The notes under the pieces are model-generated. The model was not told the origin of the DNA. It searched no databases and saw nothing but the letters and a program-made list of their open reading frames with translations. The position numbers were made by a program, and so were the translations under genes. Below, in pieces: positions 1 to 6,185 of a DNA stretch of 6,185 nt. Source of the DNA: an uncultured Paraprevotella sp. (GTDB lineage: Bacteria; Bacteroidota; Bacteroidia; Bacteroidales; Bacteroidaceae); the NCBI GenBank assembly GCA_900770805.1, contig CAAGLP010000191.1, positions 1 to 6,185 of the forward strand. Direction: 5' to 3'. How positions within the stretch are numbered: the first letter of the stretch is position 1; every line of letters begins with the position of its first letter.

Positions 1-244
1 GGAAACCCATGTAAGTGAATACCAGGGTAGTCCCCCTTTCACAATTGATTTGAAACTTACCTTCCAAATCTGTCGTACCGATGGCCTGTCCACCCTTGAC
101 GGCAATCTTGACACCTGTCAATGGTTCACCCAAGTCATCCTTCACAAGTCCTTTCACAGTTGTCTGTGCAAAGGCACTGACACAGAATATGAGAGCCATG
201 AGCATGACCCAACATCTCTGCATCGCTGAATTCACTCTTTTCAT
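1..244 (-). CDS. susC: SusC-type TonB-dependent outer-membrane transporter, N-terminal fragment (cut by window edge)
   Basis: Only the first 81 codons are present; the rest lies beyond the left edge (SusC proteins are usually about 1000 residues). The start at 244 gives a signal peptide with a KR n-region, a hydrophobic stretch near residues 13-25 and a likely signal peptidase I cut at SAFA|Q (26/27); Met8 is a possible alternative start. Residues about 29-81 form a carboxypeptidase-regulatory-like beta-sandwich (CarboxypepD_reg-like), shown by VKGLVKD, then GEPLTGVKIAVKG, then GTTDLEGKFQI and LVFTYMGF, the usual beginning of SusC/RagA proteins. There is no STN domain before it, so this is a transporter rather than a sigma/anti-sigma transducer, which fits control by SusR. 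By family knowledge it would form the outer-membrane channel for maltooligosaccharides with SusD. The plug and barrel are not visible, so starch specificity is inferred from the adjacent susB and susA on the same strand. Confidence 0.9.
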   Translation of the reverse strand, partial: MKRVNSAMQRCWVMLMALIFCVSAFAQTTVKGLVKDDLGEPLTGVKIAVKGGQAIGTTDLEGKFQINCERGTTLVFTYMGF

Positions 245-265
245 GCGAATTAGTTTTAGATTGTT

Positions 266-282
266 TAGGTTAATATAGGTTA
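266..282. repeat. Tandem 7-bp repeat in the susB-susC gap
   Basis: TAGGTTA occurs at 266-272 and again at 276-282, exactly 10 bp apart, inside the 46-nt gap (245-290) between the susB stop and the susC start. On the coding strand of susC this reads TAACCTA-TAT-TAACCTA, about 22-38 nt upstream of the ATG. The one-turn spacing would suit a protein binding the same DNA face, or it may be part of a leader or RNA-processing site. I see no clear TAnnTTTG -7 box and no stable terminator hairpin in the gap. Function unknown. Confidence 0.4.
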
Positions 283-290
283 TTGTTAAG

Positions 291-2477
291 TTACTTTATC
301 TCCTTGATGGATACTGCAAAACCTCCGCCGGGGGCGCTCTGCAACTTCAGCACCGTCTTGCTGGTCACCTTCTGCTTGCGTATCTCATAGGTACTGGGAT
401 TGTTGTCCCAACTGATTCCCTTGGCATCCTGATAGATGGTTGCCTCATACTTCTTGCCTGGAGTGAGGAAGTCCAGTTTCAGGACGCTGCGGTGTCCGTT
501 CTCGTCCACACTGCTGCCTATGTACCAGTCGTTGCTGTTCTTGTCCTGGCGCGCAATGGTAACGTAATCGCCGGGCATGGCCTCCAGATAGAGCGACTTC
601 TGCCATTCCACGGGAACGTCCTTGATGAACTGGAATGCGTCCATGCGTGGCTTGTAGTTCTCTATAATGTCGGCGGCCATCTGCAGAGGACTGTAAAGAA
701 CCACATACAGACCAAGCTGGCGGCACAATGTGCTGCGTACATGACTGGTGTTGGTGGGATTCATCTTGCTGCAGTCCATCTCGAATATACCAGGGGTGTA
801 GTCCATCGGGCCGCCTATCAGACGGGTAAAGGGCAGGATGGTGGTGTGGTCCACGGGATTGCCCCCAAAACTCTCGTATTCCGTGCCTCGTGCACTCTCG
901 TTGGCAATGAGGTTAGGATATGTGCGGCAAATGCCGGTAGGACGTACTGCCTCGTGGGCATTAACGGTAATCTTGTGCTCGGCAGCCTTCTTGATGCAAT
1001 AAAGGTAGTGGTTGTTGATGGGCTGGCTGTAGTGGTGCTCGCCATAGGGGACAATATCGCCCACATATCCACTCTTCACGCTGGTATAGCCCCACTTGTT
1101 CATCAGGTCGTAGGCCTGCTCCAGATGACGCTCGTAGTTTACCGTGCTGGAACTGGTCTCGTGGTGCATAATCATCTTCACGCCCTTTTCCTTGGCATAG
1201 CGACTGATTTCGGCAATGTCGAAGTCAGGATATGGGGTGACAAAGTCAAAGACATAGTCCTTCTGCTTGCCGAACCAGTCTTCCCAACCTTCATTCCATC
1301 CTTCCACCAGGACGGCATCAAAACCGTGCTCTGCTGCGAAGTCGATGTAGTCCTTCACATGCTTGGTGTTGGCACCATGCTTGCCGTTGGGCTTCAGTTT
1401 GCTGTAGTCGGTAACGCCCAACTGCACGCTGTACACGTCGTCGGTATATGCCCATGAGGAGGCTCCCTGAATCATTTCCCACCACACGCCTATGTACTTT
1501 GTGGGCTTGATCCAACTGGTATCTTCTATCTTGCAGGGTTCGTTCAGGTTCAAGGTCATGCGGCTGGCAAGGATATCAGCACCAGTGCGGCCAACGATGA
1601 CGGTACGCCACGGAGTGCTGCGCGGTGTCTGCATGTGACCCTTGTTGCCCTGGGCATCGGGGGTGAGGTGGCTGACGAACACCATACCTCTGCCCTCGGA
1701 CTGTTCCAGTGTCAGGTGCATGGTGGCATAGTCTATGCAGGCTGCCTCGTGCAGGTTGATGAAATAGCCGTCCTCGGCCTGCATAAGCAGGGCGGTCTGC
1801 ACGGTGGTGGGACCTGCAGGGGTCTGGCTGCTGTTGGGGGCAATGGCCTTGTCCATCCTGCCCTCTATCTCGCTGAGCCTTGTGGTCTGCCATTCATACT
1901 CCTGAGTGTCGTAGTCGCCGGCTACCCACCATGCCTTGTGGTCTCCGGTCAGGGCAAACTCGGTCTTCTCTTCCTTTATTATAAAATAGGTGAGGTTCTT
2001 TTGGCTGGGGAACTCGTATCTGAAGCCAAGACCATCGTTGAAGACACGGAAGCGGACTGCTATCTGGCGGTCGTTCTTCTTCTGGTCCAGAGTTACGAGC
2101 ATCTCGTTGTAATGATTGCGTATCTCTGTCTCCTCGCCCCAGACGGGAACCCATGTCTCGTCAAAGGCAGAGGTCTCCACCTTGGCAATGCTGAAACCGG
2201 TCTGCATGTCGGCACGTCTGGCTATCTCCTGCTTGGCGGCAAACTGGCTGTACTCAAAGTCGGTGGCCTTCTCGGGGTTCTCTTCCTTGAGTTGCAGGCC
2301 GAGGTAACTGTCGGCAATGATGGTCTTGCCGTCCATCTTCAGACTGTAGACCGGGCGTCCTTGGGCATCAAGGCGGAAAGCAAGTTCCACCTTGCCGTCG
2401 GGGCTGGTCTGCTTCTGTGCATATCCTGCCATGGCGGCAAGACAGAAGCATGCAATGGTCAAAAAGAAATGTTTCAT
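291..2477 (-). CDS. susB: SusB, GH97 alpha-glucosidase (periplasmic, inverting type)
   Basis: A 728-residue protein, close to the 738 residues of B. thetaiotaomicron SusB. It hydrolyses alpha-glucosidic bonds of maltooligosaccharides from the non-reducing end, releasing glucose in the periplasm. A signal peptide occupies residues 1-20 (cut at GYA|Q21; no lipobox). Domain order is GH97 N-terminal beta-sandwich (about 23-290), (beta/alpha)8 barrel (about 300-570) and GH97 C-terminal beta domain (about 625-726). Key residues match characterised SusB with a constant +1 offset: E195 (in EYEW), E509 (NAHE), E527 (ANE) and E533 (GTE) as calcium ligands, E533 also the general acid, and E440 (MHHE) with E509 as the base pair. 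This set marks the inverting alpha-glucosidase group; retaining GH97 alpha-galactosidases use an Asp nucleophile instead. The start ATG lies 14 nt after the susA stop and 46 nt separate its stop from susC, so it is probably co-transcribed with both. No frameshift or missing catalytic residue is seen. Confidence 0.96.
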   Translation of the reverse strand: MKHFFLTIACFCLAAMAGYAQKQTSPDGKVELAFRLDAQGRPVYSLKMDGKTIIADSYLGLQLKEENPEKATDFEYSQFAAKQEIARRADMQTGFSIAKVETSAFDETWVPVWGEETEIRNHYNEMLVTLDQKKNDRQIAVRFRVFNDGLGFRYEFPSQKNLTYFIIKEEKTEFALTGDHKAWWVAGDYDTQEYEWQTTRLSEIEGRMDKAIAPNSSQTPAGPTTVQTALLMQAEDGYFINLHEAACIDYATMHLTLEQSEGRGMVFVSHLTPDAQGNKGHMQTPRSTPWRTVIVGRTGADILASRMTLNLNEPCKIEDTSWIKPTKYIGVWWEMIQGASSWAYTDDVYSVQLGVTDYSKLKPNGKHGANTKHVKDYIDFAAEHGFDAVLVEGWNEGWEDWFGKQKDYVFDFVTPYPDFDIAEISRYAKEKGVKMIMHHETSSSTVNYERHLEQAYDLMNKWGYTSVKSGYVGDIVPYGEHHYSQPINNHYLYCIKKAAEHKITVNAHEAVRPTGICRTYPNLIANESARGTEYESFGGNPVDHTTILPFTRLIGGPMDYTPGIFEMDCSKMNPTNTSHVRSTLCRQLGLYVVLYSPLQMAADIIENYKPRMDAFQFIKDVPVEWQKSLYLEAMPGDYVTIARQDKNSNDWYIGSSVDENGHRSVLKLDFLTPGKKYEATIYQDAKGISWDNNPSTYEIRKQKVTSKTVLKLQSAPGGGFAVSIKEIK

Positions 2478-2491
2478 GGTTGGTGGATAGG
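2478..2491 (-). promoter_or_regulatory. susA-susB junction and susB translation initiation leader
   Basis: Only 14 nt (coding strand CCTATCCACCAACC) separate the susA TAA from the susB ATG. There is no Shine-Dalgarno sequence, as is normal in Bacteroidetes. The pyrimidine/A pattern ending in AACC-ATG resembles the susR leader (CCTATCTAACTAACC-ATG at 4599-4616). The short gap leaves no room for an independent terminator, so susA and susB are most likely on one transcript, with susB initiation perhaps helped by ribosomes finishing susA. Confidence 0.5.
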
Positions 2492-4363
2492 TTATTTGGT
2501 GAAATCAAGTATCATTATCTGCTTGGGGGCAAGTTCTATCTCCTCGCCCAACGTAACGGTATTGTCGCTTATCACGTCGTATGCCTGACCTGCTGGCAAT
2601 AGCTCTTTATATATATAGGACTTTGCCTTTGCCGGCTTGCTGGTACCGTTGGCCACTATGGTAACGGTCTTGCCGTCCTTCACACGGGCATACACATACA
2701 CTCCGTCGCGAACTGTGAACTGTACCAGAGAACCGTAGCAAACCGTCTCGTTTCCCTTGCGCCAGTTCAGCAGGCGGCGTGTGTAGTCGTGATATTGTGC
2801 CTGCAACTCTGTGCGTCCCTCAGCAGTGAAGGCATTGTTCTTGTCGCCGGGCCATCCGCCGGGGAAGTTCTGGCGCAGGGCGCCGTCGTTCACGCTCTTG
2901 TTGGCAAACATGCCTATCTCGTCGCCGTAATACAGTTGGGGGATGCCTCTCAGTGTGAGCAACAGGGCCAGAGCCTGCTTGTAGCGTGTAATATCCTTGG
3001 CCTTCTCCTCTGTAGGCTGGAAACGGTTTGTGTCGTGGTTGGCAAGGAAGGTGAACACGCTGTTGGGGTTGGCATAAACCCTGTCCTGGCCAAGGAGGTC
3101 GCACAGGCGGGCAAAGCCGTGGTCCCAGGTGTCAGTTTCCTCGTCCACGCATGAGTTAAGCATATACATCATGGGGAAGTCCATCACGGTCTTCAGTTCA
3201 CTGTTCTTGGGTGCTGCCAGTGGACTGTCCTTCTGCCAGTAGGACACCGCCACGGGGTTGTTGATCCATGTCTCGCCCACGATGTTGAAACCGGGATACT
3301 CCCTTTCAACGTCCATACACCAGCGACGCATAAAGTCGAAGTCGTTATAGGGATAGGTGTCCTGTCTGATTCCGTCAATGCCGGCATACTCTATCCACCA
3401 GATGCTGCTCTGTATCAGATAGTCGGCCACAAGGGGATTTCTGCCGTTGAAATCGGGCATTGCCATGGTGAACCATCCGTCTACGGTAAGGTCGAAGTCC
3501 AACTTTGAGGTATTGGGGTCGCCGGGCATGCCGGTCTTGTAGGTTGTGGGGGTATATACACTGTTGTATGTGAACCAGTCATCGGCAGGGCGATCGCGGA
3601 ACAGGAAGTTCTCGCTGCCGCAATGGTTGAACACGATGTCCTTGATTACCTTTATGCCGCGCTTGTGACATTCGTCCACCCAGTTGCGGTAGTCCTCATT
3701 ACTGCCTATACGCGGGTCCGTGCGAAAGTAATTGGTAATGGCATAGCCGTGGTAACTCTGCTCGGGCATGTCGTTCTCCAGAGTTGGGGTATGCCAAACG
3801 GCCGTCACGCCAAGGTCCTGAAGATAGTCCAGGTGCTTAGTCATGCCGGCCAGGTCACCTCCGTGGCGTGCCATGTCGGCACTGCTCCATGTGTCCTGCT
3901 TCATGCCCTTGTACATCTGCTTCTTCTGCTCGTCAGTTGTGCCGGTGGCAAAACGGTCGGGCATGAGCAGATACACCACGTCACCGGCATCAAAAGAATT
4001 GACGGGACGTGAAGAGCGTTGCTTCAGTTCGTATGGAATCTCTTTGTAGAGTTTCTTGCCGTTATACAGTTTTATGCTGAATTTCTGGGGTTGTGCACCA
4101 TTGGTGTTCAGGTAAAGAATCAGGTAATTCTGGTTCTTCAGTCTCACGGCATGGTCAATAACCACTCCTTCAGCACCTGAAAGCACTGCCTCGCAATCCT
4201 TAACTAAGTCGCTGTAAATCAACACCTGCAGGGTGGTATTTTTCATACCTGCCCACCAGAAGGCAGGATGAACCTCAGTCTTGCCCACTTTGGCCGGAGC
4301 GGCACCACATAATGTTGTTACACAGAGTGTTAGAACAAACAAAAGATAAAAACGTCTGAACAT
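2492..4363 (-). CDS. susA: SusA, GH13 neopullulanase / cyclomaltodextrinase-like amylase (periplasmic)
   Basis: A 623-residue GH13 enzyme, close to the length of B. thetaiotaomicron SusA. It cleaves alpha-1,4 links in maltooligosaccharides, pullulan or cyclodextrins imported by SusC/D. Residues 1 to about 21 form a signal peptide ending near LCGA|A, with no proper lipobox before Cys19, so a soluble periplasmic enzyme is expected. Residues about 28-115 are a cyclomaltodextrinase N-terminal domain with the typical WWAGM (36-40). The catalytic barrel spans about 125-535, with region I DIVFNH (242-247), region V MPDFN (302-306), region II GIRQD with nucleophile D335, region III GE with acid/base E364, and region IV NHD with stabiliser D444. 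Residues about 540-620 are the cyclomaltodextrinase C-terminal beta domain. The catalytic triad is intact. It is the first gene of the minus-strand operon, 14 nt before susB and divergent from susR. The exact substrate balance (pullulan, cyclodextrin, linear chains) cannot be read from sequence. Confidence 0.95.
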   Translation of the reverse strand: MFRRFYLLFVLTLCVTTLCGAAPAKVGKTEVHPAFWWAGMKNTTLQVLIYSDLVKDCEAVLSGAEGVVIDHAVRLKNQNYLILYLNTNGAQPQKFSIKLYNGKKLYKEIPYELKQRSSRPVNSFDAGDVVYLLMPDRFATGTTDEQKKQMYKGMKQDTWSSADMARHGGDLAGMTKHLDYLQDLGVTAVWHTPTLENDMPEQSYHGYAITNYFRTDPRIGSNEDYRNWVDECHKRGIKVIKDIVFNHCGSENFLFRDRPADDWFTYNSVYTPTTYKTGMPGDPNTSKLDFDLTVDGWFTMAMPDFNGRNPLVADYLIQSSIWWIEYAGIDGIRQDTYPYNDFDFMRRWCMDVEREYPGFNIVGETWINNPVAVSYWQKDSPLAAPKNSELKTVMDFPMMYMLNSCVDEETDTWDHGFARLCDLLGQDRVYANPNSVFTFLANHDTNRFQPTEEKAKDITRYKQALALLLTLRGIPQLYYGDEIGMFANKSVNDGALRQNFPGGWPGDKNNAFTAEGRTELQAQYHDYTRRLLNWRKGNETVCYGSLVQFTVRDGVYVYARVKDGKTVTIVANGTSKPAKAKSYIYKELLPAGQAYDVISDNTVTLGEEIELAPKQIMILDFTK

Positions 4364-4415
4364 GGTATGCTTTGTTGTTTAAGGTTTTCCGAACGCTAAT
4401 TTATCCTTTTTAACA

Positions 4416-4428
4416 ACATCATTGATGT
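4416..4428. promoter_or_regulatory. 13-bp perfect palindrome, candidate operator upstream of susA
   Basis: ACATCA-T-TGATGT is a perfect 6-bp inverted repeat with a 1-bp centre at 4422, about 59 bp upstream of the susA start codon and about 190 bp upstream of susR. A short symmetric dyad of this kind suits a dimeric regulator. Its position near susA favours action on susA. SusR is the obvious candidate ligand, but no site is known to me for comparison, and a 13-bp palindrome can occur by chance in AT-rich DNA. Confidence 0.35.
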
Positions 4429-4440
4429 CAATATAAAAAG

Positions 4441-4515
4441 AATGTAGATGTTTTAAAGAATATAAATGCTGGCTATCAAGAGTTTACACAAAGACGATGA
4501 GATTAAAATGTAGAT
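4441..4515. repeat. Direct repeat AATGTAGAT, two copies 66 bp apart
   Basis: AATGTAGAT occurs at 4441-4449 and 4507-4515 in the same orientation, each followed shortly by a TTAA(A)GAA-like sequence. The distal copy overlaps the candidate susA -7 box. The two copies lie on the susR side of the palindrome. They may be paired activator sites or remnants of a duplication. No function is shown by sequence alone. Confidence 0.35.
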
Positions 4516-4539
4516 TTAAGAAACGGCTTTTCCTGCAAA
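4505..4539 (-). promoter_or_regulatory. Weak candidate susA promoter
   Basis: Read on the minus strand, TTTG (4539-4536) is followed after 23 bp by TACATTTT (4512-4505), which matches five of the six fixed bases of the Bacteroides -7 consensus TAnnTTTG. The spacing is at the long end for this class. If used, transcription would begin near 4498 and leave a leader of about 135 nt containing the palindrome. No closer match to the consensus lies nearer the susA start, which could mean that the true promoter is weak and activator-dependent. Confidence 0.25.
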
Positions 4540-4577
4540 TTCCCCGCCATTGACTTCATTATTTAATTATATTTTCG

Positions 4578-4585
4578 TAATTTTG
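4578..4585 (+). promoter_or_regulatory. susR promoter, Bacteroides -7 box
   Basis: TAATTTTG is a perfect match to the Bacteroides primary sigma factor -7 consensus TAnnTTTG. It lies 28 nt before the susR ATG, so the transcript would start near 4590 with a very short leader. The -33 element is weak: the nearest TTG (4550-4552) is 25 bp upstream, longer than the usual 19-23. A clear -7 box would fit low constitutive expression of the regulator. Confidence 0.55.
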
Positions 4586-4613
4586 TCTTCGTGTTAACCC
4601 TATCTAACTAACC

Positions 4614-6185
4614 ATGAGACAAGCGTTTCTCCTTTTCTTCCTATTTATATTCGCACCTAACCTGTGCAGAAGCCAGAACAGCACACAGGAGATACTGAAG
4701 GAACTGGACCAGACCATTCGCAACAAGGCCAGATACCATGCAGAAAAGCGCCAATCCATCGACAGTCTGCAAAACATGAAGCAGGTTGTATGCGGCAAGG
4801 CTCTGATGAACGTGTACCACGAATTATACAGGTCCTATGCCCATTTCCAGAGCGATTCTGCCCTGCTCTACACAAAACTGCTCTATGCCCAGGCCGTGAA
4901 GTGCGAAGACCAGAAGATGCAGGAGGTGGCACTGATAAAGCAATCCCTCACGATGGGCATCATGGGCACATACCACCATTCAAATGCCCAACTGGACAGC
5001 CTGAAGAAGAAGATCGTCACTCCGGAAGGCCAGTTGCAATACATGCATGTACGGCGCACCATATACGGATGGCTGGCAGAATATACCAAGGCTCTGAGCG
5101 ACGTGCAGGAGAGTTACACCACACTGACCGAACTGTACCGCGATTCCATACTCACACTGGAAACGGACCCCATCAGCCACGCGGTGTGTATGGCCGACAA
5201 GGAAATAAGCCAGGGAAATATCAGGGCAGCCGAAAGTCTGCTGACCGGAATCAAGGAGCAGGCAAAGGGAGAGCAGTTGGCATATACCTTATATAATATG
5301 GCAACGGTGAAAAAGCATCTTGGGCAGACGGACAGTCTGGTACATTACTTGGCCCGCACCGCCATACACGACATTCGCCGTGGCGTGACGGAATACATCG
5401 CTCTGCAGGAACTTGCCGTGGCTCTCTACGAGCGTGGGGAAATAGAACGTGCCTACAACTACATGGTCTGCGCCATGGAGGACGCCACATTCTGCAATGC
5501 CCGCCTGCGCTCCATTGCCATTGCCGAGATATACCCGATCATAGACCACGCCCATCAGGAGGTGCAGAACAGCGAAAGCAGGGCCAGGCACATGGCGGTA
5601 ATTGCCTTTGCCACGCTGACATTGATGATAATATGCTTTGCCGTGTACTTTTACTTCGAATCCAAGCGCCTTAGGTATGCACGCTCACAACTATACATAA
5701 GCAACTCCAGATTGGAGAATGCCAACCGGTTGCTGGGAGAGGCAAATGCCGATCTCAAGAAACTGGATAACACAAAGGAGAAGTATATCACATTCTACCT
5801 GAACCGATGCCGTTCATACATAGAGAACATGGACGAGTACCGCAAAGACCTCCTTCGACTGGCAAAGGCAGGAAAACAGAACGACATTGTCAAGCAACTT
5901 AAGTCCGGACAGTACTTCGACGAGGAGAAACAGCGGTTCTTCAACGACTTCGACACGGCCTTCCTTGACACTCATCCCAACTTTGTAAAGCACTTCAACG
6001 AACTTCTACAGCCTGAACACAGGATAACCCCTCCAAATGGCGGACACCTTACACCAGAACTACGCATCTTTGCCCTCATCCGCCTTGGAGTGAAGGACAT
6101 CGCAGAGATAGCACATTTCCTTAACTCCTCCCTACCACCCATCTACAACTACAAAAGCCGCATCCATGCCATAGCCCTGTATCCC
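4614..6185 (+). CDS. susR: SusR-type membrane-spanning transcriptional activator of starch utilization (3' end beyond window)
   Basis: An open frame of 524 codons runs from the ATG to the last base of the window; SusR is about 540 residues, so only a short tail is missing. An in-frame TAA at 4605-4607 and a signal sequence at residues 1 to about 20 (cut near CRS|Q21) fix the start. Residues about 21-320 are helical, TPR-like and predicted periplasmic. DAxFCNARLR (290-299) is typical of the DUF6377/SusR family. One transmembrane helix follows (327-348), then a cytoplasmic coiled-coil (about 351-430). The C-terminus (about 479-524: LTPELRIFALIRLG, then IAHFL and IYNYKSRI) is a helix-turn-helix of the kind seen in Bacteroidales membrane regulators. 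In B. thetaiotaomicron SusR activates the sus genes in response to maltose or longer maltooligosaccharides. Placement divergent from susA supports the same role here. Oddities are a Pro-Pro (508-509) just before the presumed recognition helix. Other DUF6377 regulators look similar, so the name rests partly on context. Confidence 0.9.
   Translation, partial: MRQAFLLFFLFIFAPNLCRSQNSTQEILKELDQTIRNKARYHAEKRQSIDSLQNMKQVVCGKALMNVYHELYRSYAHFQSDSALLYTKLLYAQAVKCEDQKMQEVALIKQSLTMGIMGTYHHSNAQLDSLKKKIVTPEGQLQYMHVRRTIYGWLAEYTKALSDVQESYTTLTELYRDSILTLETDPISHAVCMADKEISQGNIRAAESLLTGIKEQAKGEQLAYTLYNMATVKKHLGQTDSLVHYLARTAIHDIRRGVTEYIALQELAVALYERGEIERAYNYMVCAMEDATFCNARLRSIAIAEIYPIIDHAHQEVQNSESRARHMAVIAFATLTLMIICFAVYFYFESKRLRYARSQLYISNSRLENANRLLGEANADLKKLDNTKEKYITFYLNRCRSYIENMDEYRKDLLRLAKAGKQNDIVKQLKSGQYFDEEKQRFFNDFDTAFLDTHPNFVKHFNELLQPEHRITPPNGGHLTPELRIFALIRLGVKDIAEIAHFLNSSLPPIYNYKSRIHAIALYP

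Larger units (their letters stand above)
4364..4613. other. Divergent susA/susR intergenic control region
   Basis: This 250-bp AT-rich stretch separates the starts of susA (minus) and susR (plus). I find no coding sequence or tRNA-like structure in it. It holds a good Bacteroides-type -7 box for susR, a weaker promoter candidate for susA, a perfect 13-bp palindrome and a 9-bp direct repeat, each described separately. As the only sizeable non-coding region in the window and the one between an activator gene and its presumed target operon, it is where SusR most likely binds; that is inference from layout. Confidence 0.7.

Noticed and set aside
81..278. 65-codon plus-strand frame at the left end
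   Set aside because: It is antisense to the SusC signal peptide and regulatory-like domain, which are clearly real.
492..1457. 321-codon open frame on the plus strand opposite susB
   Set aside because: It is fully antisense to the GH97 barrel, has no recognisable domain, and its valine/alanine/leucine-rich composition is typical of the reverse-complement shadow of a GC-rich gene.
1635..2588. 317-codon open frame on the plus strand across the susB start and the susA end
   Set aside because: It is antisense to well-supported susB and susA sequence, spans their junction, and shows no family motif.
3623..4012. 129-codon plus-strand frame opposite susA
   Set aside because: It overlaps the GH13 catalytic regions on the other strand and has no motif of its own.
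4364..4613. Possible small RNA or riboswitch in the divergent spacer
   Set aside because: I saw no stable long hairpin followed by a T-run and no recognisable riboswitch core; the short palindrome is better explained as DNA-level symmetry.
4657..5591. Several short minus-strand frames opposite susR
   Set aside because: They lie antisense to the signal peptide and TPR-like region of SusR, are short, overlap each other and lack recognisable domains.

Overview
This window is the regulatory and proximal end of a starch utilization system (Sus) locus from a member of the Bacteroidales (Bacteroides/Prevotella relatives). The evidence is the gene set susR, susA, susB, susC in that order, the Bacteroidetes-type signal peptides, a Bacteroides-type -7 box (TAnnTTTG form) and the lack of Shine-Dalgarno sequences. 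Genus cannot be settled from the sequence alone; the fairly GC-rich coding regions would fit either a Prevotella-like or a Bacteroides/Phocaeicola-like genome.

Layout, left to right. Positions 1-244 (minus) are the first 81 codons of a SusC-type TonB-dependent outer-membrane transporter cut by the window edge. A 46-nt AT-rich gap with a 7-bp tandem repeat follows. Positions 291-2477 (minus) are a complete GH97 alpha-glucosidase (SusB) with all calcium and catalytic glutamates of the inverting group. A 14-nt gap separates it from 2492-4363 (minus), a complete GH13 neopullulanase/cyclomaltodextrinase-like enzyme (SusA). Positions 4364-4613 are an AT-rich divergent intergenic region with candidate promoters, a 13-bp palindrome and a direct repeat. 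Positions 4614-6185 (plus) are an almost complete SusR-type membrane-spanning regulator (524 codons seen, 3' end outside the window).

How the parts work together: SusC (with SusD and surface lipoproteins expected beyond the left edge) imports maltooligosaccharides across the outer membrane. Periplasmic SusA cuts them to shorter sugars and SusB releases glucose from non-reducing ends. SusR has a periplasmic TPR-like sensor, one transmembrane helix and a cytoplasmic helix-turn-helix, and is expected to sense maltose/maltooligosaccharides and activate the susABC... genes from the shared intergenic region. This is a known system rather than a new one. The most useful open points are the undefined operator sequences and the details of the SusR DNA-binding end.
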